A stretch of 5,098 nt of DNA from Porphyromonadaceae bacterium UBA4277 (GTDB lineage: Bacteria > Bacteroidota > Bacteroidia > Bacteroidales > Muribaculaceae): NCBI GenBank assembly GCA_002395965.1, contig DGVT01000065.1, positions 318-5,415 on the forward strand, given 5' to 3'. The notes beneath the pieces were generated by a model. It saw nothing but the letters and a program-made list of their open reading frames with translations. It had not been told where the DNA came from and made no database searches. Each line of letters opens with the position of its first letter. Positions within the stretch are counted from its first letter, which is position 1. Below are positions 1-5,098 of this stretch, one piece after another. Made by a program: the position numbers and the translations under genes.

Positions 1-1491
1 AACGTGTCGAGCGACGTGCTCAACGGCTTCAGTCAGGTAGAAGACGGCCTTTCACGATCCAACCGCACCATCACTGCACGAAACCAGGCATTGTATGCCC
101 AACTGCAGGAATTCAACCAGAAGAACCCCGACAAAGGCAAGGTGTGGCTCGACAAGGCTACCGAGGTGCGTGCAGCTACCGACAAACTATATAGTTTTAT
201 CGACTCACTAAAATTTGAAATAGTGCGTGCAGCCGACGGCGAAGATGCTGATGTGAAAAACATACGCAATGCCGACAACCTGGATGCCGCATCACAAGTC
301 ATGCTGCCCCCCACGGGCAACAAGGGCAAGCAGTTGCGTTTACTCATCGACCAGTATCGTGACTACATCACATCATTTATCGACGACCCACAAAAGGCCG
401 ACAACCTTAAGCAAGCACTTTCCACAACACCCAAGAAGACCAAAGAAAGCGGCGAAGGCAACAAGAAGCAATGGGAAGAGACCATGTTTGAAAACATGCC
501 CACCATAGCAGCCGTCACATTGCTGTCGAAGTTACAGAACGACATCAGATATGCCGAAGGCGAAGTGCTTAACCAGCTCATCACCAACGTCGATTTGGGT
601 GACCTGCGTGTGAACCTTGTCAACGCATTCGTCGTGCCACAGTCACGCATCGTGATGCGAGGCACAAAGTATAGTGCCAACATCGTGCTGGCAGCCGTCG
701 ATACCACTCAGCGACCTGTTGTCTATATCAACGGCGTGCGCTTAGGCAACGACAAGGGGCTCTATGAGGTGGGAGCCACCTCGGCAGGAAAGCATGAATA
801 CTCTGGCTACATCGAGGTGCTGGGACGCGACGGCAGCATCACACGCCGCGACTTCAAGAGCGACTACACCGTCATCGACCCGCTGGCCACCGTGAGCGCT
901 ACGATGATGAACGTGTTCTATGCCGGCATCAACAACCCCGTGTCGATAGCCGTGCCCGGCGTGCCCGAGAACTCGATAGCAGCAACCATGACCAACGGCT
1001 CACTCGTGAAAGGCGCTAACGGCAACTGGATTGCACATCCCACAAAGGTGGGGGCCGAGTGCGTCATCACCGTCACTGCCGAGATGGACGGACAGCGCAC
1101 CAACGTGGGTTCAACCACCTTCCGCGTGCGCAAACTGCCCGATCCGGCACCATTCATCGCCACTACCGATGCTAAGGGCAATCCCAGCCGATACAAGGGC
1201 GGACGACCATTCCCCAAAGCCGCGCTGCTGGCGGCTAAAGGACTCGACGCGGCCATCGACGACGACATACTCAACATCGACTACAAGGTCGTGAGCTTCG
1301 AGACTGTGATGTTCGACCAGATGGGTAACGCCATTCCCGAAATCTCGGCCGGAAGCAATTTCAGCGAGCGGCAAAAGAATGCCATCAAGCGACTGCAACA
1401 CGGCAAGCGGTTCTACATCAGCAAGGTGAAAGCTACCGGACCCGACGGCATCACTCGCGACATTGCACCCATGGAAGTGATTGTCAACTAA
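1..1491 (+). CDS. gldM: T9SS motor protein GldM/PorM, 5'-truncated by window edge
   Basis: GldM (PorM) and GldL form the inner-membrane, proton-driven motor of the type IX secretion system; the GldM periplasmic part reaches the GldK/GldN ring below the outer membrane. The frame is open from base 1, giving 496 visible residues. The first residues (NVSSDVLNGF) match the point just after the single N-terminal membrane helix of this family, so roughly 25-30 residues, including the anchor, lie outside the window; the GTG at 4 is not a credible start. Residues 1 to about 200 are helical and charged (domain D1, with WEETMFENMPTIAAVTLLSKLQ near 157-178). Three beta-rich domains follow, at about 205-292, 295-378 and 380-496. 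Family hallmarks are MNVFYAGINNPVSIAVPGVP near 303-322 and the linker VRKLPDPAP near 376-384. The visible length agrees with a full protein of about 520 residues. gldN follows after 40 bp, so they are co-transcribed. Domain limits are estimates from sequence style. Confidence 0.96.
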   Translation, partial: NVSSDVLNGFSQVEDGLSRSNRTITARNQALYAQLQEFNQKNPDKGKVWLDKATEVRAATDKLYSFIDSLKFEIVRAADGEDADVKNIRNADNLDAASQVMLPPTGNKGKQLRLLIDQYRDYITSFIDDPQKADNLKQALSTTPKKTKESGEGNKKQWEETMFENMPTIAAVTLLSKLQNDIRYAEGEVLNQLITNVDLGDLRVNLVNAFVVPQSRIVMRGTKYSANIVLAAVDTTQRPVVYINGVRLGNDKGLYEVGATSAGKHEYSGYIEVLGRDGSITRRDFKSDYTVIDPLATVSATMMNVFYAGINNPVSIAVPGVPENSIAATMTNGSLVKGANGNWIAHPTKVGAECVITVTAEMDGQRTNVGSTTFRVRKLPDPAPFIATTDAKGNPSRYKGGRPFPKAALLAAKGLDAAIDDDILNIDYKVVSFETVMFDQMGNAIPEISAGSNFSERQKNAIKRLQHGKRFYISKVKATGPDGITRDIAPMEVIVN

Positions 1492-1531
1492 TGTGCACTA
1501 TCTTTTAGAACAGAATATAACATCAAGCAAC

Positions 1532-2668
1532 ATGAAAACGCTGAAATTCATAGCCGCACTGCTGCTCGTTGCATTAGCAACAAGCACTGCCGGCGCACAA
1601 GTCGTAAAAAAAGACGGCAACGAACGCAAGAAGAAGGAAGAAGGTGGCGTCACCATCACCGATCGCCAGCAGGCTTTCTACGAGGTGAAGACACCCAGCG
1701 ATGCCGACTTGCAATGGATGAAAGTCGTATATCGCCAGCTCGACCTCACCAAGGGGAAAAACCCGGCTCTCTACTACCCCGAAGAGCCCAACGAGGACGG
1801 ACAGAGCCTGTTCTTCATCATCATGCGCCTGCTGGCCAACGACCAAATCACGGCCTACGAATACCTCGACGGACGTGAGATGTTCACCGATGAATATAAA
1901 ATCAAAGTGGCCGAAATGCTCGACCGCTTCCACGTCATGTTCACCGAAGCCAAGGGTAGCAGCGAAAAGCACCCGAAATATGAAATCGAAGATGCCGACA
2001 TTCCCGGTAACGAAGTGCTTTCCTACTACATCATCGAGCGATGGGAGTTTGACACACGCAGCAATCAGATGAAGACGCGCGTCGAGGCACTGTGCCCCGT
2101 GTTGCATCGCACCGACGAGTTTGGCGGAGAAGCCATCAAGTACCCCATGTTCTGGGTCAAACTCAACGACATCAGGCCATACATCGCCAACCAGTACGTC
2201 TTCACCGACGACGACAACAACCTGTCGCGATTCAGTCTTGACGACTTCTTCAAGCTGGGCATGTATGACGGCGAAATCTATAAGACCAAGAACCTGCGCA
2301 ACCTCTCACTGCGCCAGCAGTACCCCGAAGACATAGCCTACAAGAATGCCCAGGACAGCATCGAGAACCGCCTGCAAGCCTTCAACAAAGACCTGTGGGT
2401 GCCCTCGCGCGAAGAGCTGCAGGCACGTGCAAAGGCTGTCAAGGACAAGGACGCCGAAGAGGGTGACGAAGTGAGCGACGACGAGGAGAACAAGGAAGAA
2501 AAAGGCGAGCTCACAACCGTGCGCGGTGCCAAGACCAAGGAAAAGGTAAAGAAAGAACGACAGCGCGAAAACCGCATCAAGCAGCGCAAAGCCAAAATCA
2601 AGAGCCGCAGCGGCGGCGGTGGTAGCAGCACGGCTGTTAAATCGGTGCGAAACCGCAAGAAGAAATAA
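1532..2668 (+). CDS. gldN: T9SS periplasmic ring protein GldN/PorN with long charged tail
   Basis: GldN (PorN) is a periplasmic T9SS component that assembles with the lipoprotein GldK/PorK into large rings under the outer membrane and contacts GldM. The ATG at 1532 is preferred over the in-frame TTG at 1481, because it begins directly with a signal peptide (MKTLKFIAALLLVALATSTAGA, cleavage likely before Gln23) and the TTG would overlap gldM. This gives 378 residues. The conserved core covers about residues 43-290, with ADLQWMKVVYRQLDL, NPALYYPEEP, SLFFIIMRLL, FTDEYKIKVAEMLDRFHVMF, WEFDTRSNQM and YPMFWVKLNDIRPYIANQYVF. There is no lipobox Cys after the signal peptide. From about residue 289 the protein changes to a low-complexity tail: an acidic block (about 307-326), then a Lys/Arg-rich block with a short SGGGGSS linker, ending in RNRKKK. 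It lies 40 bp after gldM, in the usual gldM-gldN order. The leader has no Shine-Dalgarno site, as is normal for Bacteroidetes. One possible Bacteroidales O-glycosylation motif, DSI, lies near residues 275-277. Confidence 0.95.
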   Translation: MKTLKFIAALLLVALATSTAGAQVVKKDGNERKKKEEGGVTITDRQQAFYEVKTPSDADLQWMKVVYRQLDLTKGKNPALYYPEEPNEDGQSLFFIIMRLLANDQITAYEYLDGREMFTDEYKIKVAEMLDRFHVMFTEAKGSSEKHPKYEIEDADIPGNEVLSYYIIERWEFDTRSNQMKTRVEALCPVLHRTDEFGGEAIKYPMFWVKLNDIRPYIANQYVFTDDDNNLSRFSLDDFFKLGMYDGEIYKTKNLRNLSLRQQYPEDIAYKNAQDSIENRLQAFNKDLWVPSREELQARAKAVKDKDAEEGDEVSDDEENKEEKGELTTVRGAKTKEKVKKERQRENRIKQRKAKIKSRSGGGGSSTAVKSVRNRKKK

Positions 2669-2691
2669 TCAATACCAACCTCACAACCGAC

Positions 2692-2730
2692 AACGGTCTC
2701 GGAGCAGCAAAGCCCGAGACCGTTTTTTTT
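2692..2730 (+). terminator. Rho-independent terminator of the gldM-gldN operon
   Basis: An 11-bp perfect stem (AACGGTCTCGG at 2692-2702 pairing with CCGAGACCGTT at 2714-2724) encloses an 11-nt loop and runs into eight T residues (2723-2730). It starts 23 bp after the gldN stop codon. The T tract is only on the + strand side, so it works for transcription coming from gldN. Confidence 0.93.
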
Positions 2731-2788
2731 GCGCCACCAGCGACGACGATGCGAACGATTGTGCCACCAGCGACGACGATGCGGACGA
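2731..2788. repeat. Two-copy 30-bp tandem repeat abutting the terminator
   Basis: Two head-to-tail units of 30-bp period: 2731-2758 and 2761-2788 are identical except for two substitutions (C/T at the second base, A/G at base 24). The shared block is GCCACCAGCGACGACGATGC. The copies begin right after the last T of the gldN terminator and a partial third match (GTGC) follows at 2791. One + strand frame reads as ten-codon units, CATSDDDAND then CATSDDDADD, but no credible gene runs through it, so this is treated as non-coding. Confidence 0.85.
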
Positions 2789-3020
2789 CAGTGCACAGCG
2801 AGGTTACTCTCGAAGATTTATTCCAGTCGCCAACATGATGCCGCCAGCAACGCCCCCCCACTCGCCTTTCAGCTGTGTTACCCACGTGCAGCCGGCGCGA
2901 CACACCTCCCCTATGGGAACAGCCGAGCTACAACGGCTTAATTTCGGGTCAAACTTATGCATTATGTAAGTGATAATTGTCCCGATAACAATAGTTATGC
3001 AAATTTTTTGAGATATTTTC
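2789..3020. other. Intergenic stretch with no recognisable gene
   Basis: No credible coding sequence is seen on either strand: the open frames here have no recognisable domain, signal peptide or leader, and those on the minus strand run through the repeat and terminator. Base composition shifts from GC-rich (to about 2940) to AT-rich as the promoter is approached. Only small inverted repeats are visible: AGCCG/CGGCT at 2921-2938, ACTTA/TAAGT at 2953-2971 and ATTGT/ACAAT at 2976-2992. Each has 5-bp arms and is too weak to call a terminator or operator. Confidence 0.6.
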
Positions 3021-3051
3021 TTGATAAAAACATCAATATTTATTAACTTTG
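3021..3051 (+). promoter_or_regulatory. Bacteroidetes-type promoter of the secreted-protein gene
   Basis: TAACTTTG at 3044-3051 fits the Bacteroidetes primary sigma factor -7 consensus TAnnTTTG exactly. TTG at 3021-3023 lies 20 bp upstream and fits the -33 element. Transcription should start near 3056-3060, leaving a leader of about 45 nt. The leader (to 3101) is strongly AT-rich and has no Shine-Dalgarno site, as is usual in this phylum. The position after a strong terminator shows that the downstream gene is a separate transcription unit. Confidence 0.85.
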
Positions 3052-3101
3052 CGACCTGTAAATAAACATTCAACATTTTATTAACCTTTTAAGCCATAAT
3101 T

Positions 3102-4970
3102 ATGAAGAAATTTCTACTTTCATTCGCAGTCTTAGCCGCCAGCGCATTCGCACTCGGCGCAGAGACGCTCACCGTGGCCAACGGTACTGCCAACAACAAT
3201 TTTATTCCATTCAACACACCGTGGTGGGATACTAACGACGTCACAACTCAGGTGATTTATCCCGCAAGCATGATTAACGACATGGAAGGTGCTGAAATCT
3301 CGGCCATCAAGTTCTACGTTTACGGCGACATCGACGCAGCTGCATCGGCTAAGTGTCAGCTCTCAATGGGCACCACCGATCAGAGTGCCTTTGTAACATC
3401 TACAGCCATAACCGGACTGACGGTTGTCAAATCTGAATTCACCGGTTTCGAAGCTGGTGCTACCGAGGTCGAAATTGAATTTGATCAGCCCTACGTTTAT
3501 GAGGGCGGCAATCTTGTGTTTGAATGCAAGGTTATCGAGAAAGGCACATGGAAACACAACTATTTCTATGGTGAGAACCAAGCAGAAAAGGTTTCTATGA
3601 GTACAAAGGGTGCCACTTCGGGATTAAACTTCATGCCCAAGACCACATTCACCTACACTGTTGAGCTCCAAGACTATGCAGCCACAGTCGATGTGAATGA
3701 GCTGAACTTCGGCAAGGCCAACCCCGACACCGAAAAGGAAATGACCGTAACCCTGAAGAACAAGGGCGCCAATGCCTTCACGCCGACCATCAGCGGCCTG
3801 CAGGCTCCGTTCAGCACCACATATGAAGCAGCCGAGCTGGCAAGCAAGACATCAGTTGTGATTCCCGTTAAGTTTGCTCCCACAGCAACCGGCGAATACA
3901 CTGGCACAATGACCATCGACTGTGGCGAGGCCGGTAGCTTCCAGGTAGCACTGAGCGGCAACTGCGTGAACGAGTATGAAATGACCATCTGCGATGGCAC
4001 TGCCACCAACGAGTATCTGCCGATTTATGGCACATATTGCGACACCCAGGGCACACTCGCCCAGATGCTCTACCCTGCCGAGATGCTCAGCGATGCAATG
4101 GGTGCTAAAATCACAAGCATTAAGTTCTATAACAACACGGCGTTCACCAAGTCGTTAGGCACTATCGAATTAGCCCTGAAGGAGACCACCGAGACAGCCT
4201 ATACTACCGAAAGCGCCATCGCTACTCCCAGCAATTTAGTTACCGAGCTCACCACTGTTTCAAGCATCGAAACCGCTACCGGCGACACCGGACTCACATT
4301 TGAACTCGCCGAGCCATTCACCTACGAAGGCGGCAACCTGGCTGTTCAGACACTCGTCACTACTGCCGGCGGCTGGGCAGGCACCAAGTTCTATGGCACT
4401 AACATGGATGCAAACACCGGTTACACACAGTGGAACACTTACAGCGGAACAAGCAACCACATGTCACAGTTCCTGCCCAAGATGACCATCATCTACACTA
4501 AGGAGGCTCCCGTGGCCGAGACTATGACAGTAGCCGGCACCGTTACCGACCAGGTAACCGGCGCTCCCATTGAGGGCGTGACCGTAACACTGACAGTGGT
4601 TGAGCCCGCTGCCGAGCCCACCACGCTCAAGGCCGAGGCTCCTACCATCTACACCACCACTACCGACGCACAGGGTGCCTACGCAATGGAAATCACCCCT
4701 GTAGAGGGCGCTACCTACAACATGACATTTGAGAAGGAAGGCTATGAAACTGTTACCAACGAGGATGTAGCTATCGACGCTCCGCAAAACGTTTCGCTCA
4801 CTGTCAACGACGTTCACACCGCCATTAACGACCTGAACAGCAACAACGCTGTTGCCGTTAAGTATGTCAACGCTATGGGTCAGGTGAGCAACAGCCCGTT
4901 CAAGGGTGTCAACATCGTCGTTACAAGCAATGCCGACGGCACAACCACCACTACCAAGGTTGTGAAATAA
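3102..4970 (+). CDS. Secreted modular beta-sandwich protein, probable T9SS cargo
   Basis: A 622-residue protein of unknown specific function. The signal peptide is residues 1-20 (MKKFLLSFAVLAASAFALGA, likely cut before Glu21). Two related domains lie at about 22-187 and 292-466, sharing the motifs YPASM/YPAEM, GAEISAIKFY/GAKITSIKFY, YEGGNL in both, FYGEN/FYGTN and FMPKTTFTYT/FLPKMTIIYT. Between them (about 193-290) is an Ig-like domain of ASH/choice-of-anchor-D type (LNFGKANPDTEKEMTVTLKN, then VKFAPTATGEYTGTMTI). Residues about 474-568 resemble a carboxypeptidase regulatory-like domain (VAGTVTDQVTGAPIEGVTVTL, YTTTTDAQGAYAMEI, EGYETV). The last 38 or so residues (VKYVNAMGQVSNSPFKGVNIV to TKVVK) resemble the short Bacteroidales version of the T9SS type A C-terminal signal. 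No catalytic motif is seen, so an adhesive or structural surface role is an inference. It has its own promoter and terminator. The ATG at 3102 is the only start that gives the signal peptide. Confidence 0.9.
   Translation: MKKFLLSFAVLAASAFALGAETLTVANGTANNNFIPFNTPWWDTNDVTTQVIYPASMINDMEGAEISAIKFYVYGDIDAAASAKCQLSMGTTDQSAFVTSTAITGLTVVKSEFTGFEAGATEVEIEFDQPYVYEGGNLVFECKVIEKGTWKHNYFYGENQAEKVSMSTKGATSGLNFMPKTTFTYTVELQDYAATVDVNELNFGKANPDTEKEMTVTLKNKGANAFTPTISGLQAPFSTTYEAAELASKTSVVIPVKFAPTATGEYTGTMTIDCGEAGSFQVALSGNCVNEYEMTICDGTATNEYLPIYGTYCDTQGTLAQMLYPAEMLSDAMGAKITSIKFYNNTAFTKSLGTIELALKETTETAYTTESAIATPSNLVTELTTVSSIETATGDTGLTFELAEPFTYEGGNLAVQTLVTTAGGWAGTKFYGTNMDANTGYTQWNTYSGTSNHMSQFLPKMTIIYTKEAPVAETMTVAGTVTDQVTGAPIEGVTVTLTVVEPAAEPTTLKAEAPTIYTTTTDAQGAYAMEITPVEGATYNMTFEKEGYETVTNEDVAIDAPQNVSLTVNDVHTAINDLNSNNAVAVKYVNAMGQVSNSPFKGVNIVVTSNADGTTTTTKVVK
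3165..3662 (+). repeat. First copy of the duplicated domain (residues 22-187)
   Basis: This segment encodes the N-terminal copy of a domain that recurs at 3975-4499. The order of shared motifs is the same in both: an opening strand with DGT/NGT and A(N)NN/ATNE, a YPA[SE]M motif, IKFY, YEGGNL, FYG.N and F[ML]PK followed by a closing strand of the type TFTYT. The copies are clearly divergent at protein level, so the duplication is old; the DNA is not detectably repeated over long stretches. Borders are estimates. Confidence 0.82.
3975..4499 (+). repeat. Second copy of the duplicated domain (residues 292-466)
   Basis: This is the partner of the segment at 3165-3662, separated from it by the ASH-like Ig domain. 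It is slightly longer, mainly because of a Thr-rich insertion (about residues 360-390) between the IKFY and YEGGNL motifs. It ends with FLPKMTIIYT, just before the carboxypeptidase-regulatory-like domain. Borders are estimates. Confidence 0.82.
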
Positions 4971-4993
4971 GCTATAAGCCGACATACCGACGC

Positions 4994-5026
4994 AAAAAGC
5001 GTGGCCTCGATGAGGCCACGCTTTTT
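4994..5026. terminator. Bidirectional terminator between the secreted-protein gene and tRNA-Asp
   Basis: A perfect 15-bp inverted repeat with a 3-nt loop: five A, then GCGTGGCCTC (4999-5008), loop GAT (5009-5011), then GAGGCCACGC (5012-5021) and five T (5022-5026). Because A and T tracts flank the GC-rich stem on both sides, it can stop transcription of the upstream gene on the + strand and of the convergent tRNA on the - strand. It begins 23 bp after the stop codon and ends 12 bp before the tRNA 3' end. Confidence 0.93.
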
Positions 5027-5038
5027 AATGTTGCGCCG

Positions 5039-5098
5039 TGGCGGTGCGTACAGGACTCGAACCAGCGACCTCCTGCGTGACAGGCAGGCATTCTAACC
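5039..5098 (-). tRNA. tRNA-Asp (anticodon GUC), 5' part cut by window edge
   Basis: Read on the - strand, the segment gives the end of the D loop and arm (GGTTAGAATGCC), an anticodon stem CCTGC/GCAGG (5084-5088 and 5072-5076) with loop CTGTCAC, and hence anticodon GUC at 5079-5081 (Asp). A 5-nt variable loop (AGGTC), a T arm with TTCGAGT loop, the 3' acceptor strand ACGCACC, discriminator G73 and an encoded CCA (5039-5041) follow. G73 is normal for tRNA-Asp. The 5' acceptor strand and first part of the D arm lie past the right edge; the visible 3' strand predicts a 5' end of GGTGCGT. The T stem (GCTGG/CCTGT) carries a U-U opposition at 51-63. Confidence 0.93.

Noticed and set aside
4..6. GTG as the start of gldM
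   Set aside because: The frame is open through base 1, and the family needs an N-terminal membrane anchor that would lie upstream of the window.
1481..1531. TTG start giving GldN 17 extra N-terminal residues
   Set aside because: It overlaps the end of gldM and would place a polar stretch ahead of a clear signal peptide that begins exactly at the ATG at 1532.
1574..2107. 177-residue minus-strand open frame inside gldN
   Set aside because: It is antisense to a conserved T9SS gene; its length is explained by the codon bias of the real gene on the other strand.
2921..2945. AGCCG/CGGCT hairpin followed by TAATTT as a possible second terminator
   Set aside because: The stem is only 5 bp with an 8-nt loop and the T run is interrupted; no gene on the + strand would need it.
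2619..2969. 116-residue + strand open frame across the terminator and repeat
   Set aside because: It starts inside gldN, reads through a strong terminator, has no leader or recognisable domain, and its composition looks random after the repeat.
2637..3076. Minus-strand open frames in the intergenic region
   Set aside because: They run through the terminator, repeat and the + strand promoter, and have no promoter, leader or recognisable family features.
4464..4985. 173-residue minus-strand open frame opposite the cargo gene
   Set aside because: It is antisense to a well-supported modular protein and has no independent coding evidence.
5039..5098. tRNA-Asp 3' end as an integration (att) site
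   Set aside because: No integrase gene and no repeated copy of the tRNA 3' end is present in the window.

Overview
The window looks like a chromosomal piece of a Bacteroidales bacterium, probably from a gut lineage such as Muribaculaceae or Prevotellaceae. The evidence is the pair of type IX secretion system (T9SS) genes gldM/porM and gldN/porN, a Bacteroidetes-type promoter (TAnnTTTG at -7), AT-rich leaders without Shine-Dalgarno sites, and a secreted protein ending in a C-terminal tail typical of this order. The family-level placement is an inference from protein style.

Layout: (1) Positions 1-1491 (+) hold the 3' part of gldM. Its start and inner-membrane anchor lie just outside the left edge. 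(2) Positions 1532-2668 (+) hold gldN, 40 bp after gldM with no terminator between them, so both are the end of a por/gld operon whose earlier members (normally gldK and gldL) would lie upstream. A strong intrinsic terminator at 2692-2730 closes the operon. (3) Positions 2731-3101 are non-coding: a two-copy 30-bp tandem repeat directly abuts the terminator's T tract, followed by featureless sequence, then an AT-rich region with a clear promoter. (4) Positions 3102-4970 (+) encode a 622-residue exported, modular beta-rich protein. It has a signal peptide, two copies of a roughly 170-residue domain flanking an ASH/choice-of-anchor-D-like Ig domain, a carboxypeptidase-regulatory-like domain and a T9SS-type C-terminal tail. 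(5) A near-perfect bidirectional terminator at 4994-5026 separates this gene from a convergent tRNA-Asp(GUC) gene, cut by the right edge, at 5039-5098 (-).

How the genes fit together: GldM is the periplasm-spanning part of the proton-driven GldLM motor. GldN is the periplasmic partner that, with the lipoprotein GldK, forms the ring under the outer membrane. The third gene looks like a cargo of this machine, transcribed from its own promoter. The T9SS genes are a known system. The less ordinary points are the duplicated-domain architecture of the cargo candidate, the long acidic-then-basic tail of GldN, the tandem repeat after the operon terminator, and a mismatch in the T stem of the tRNA.
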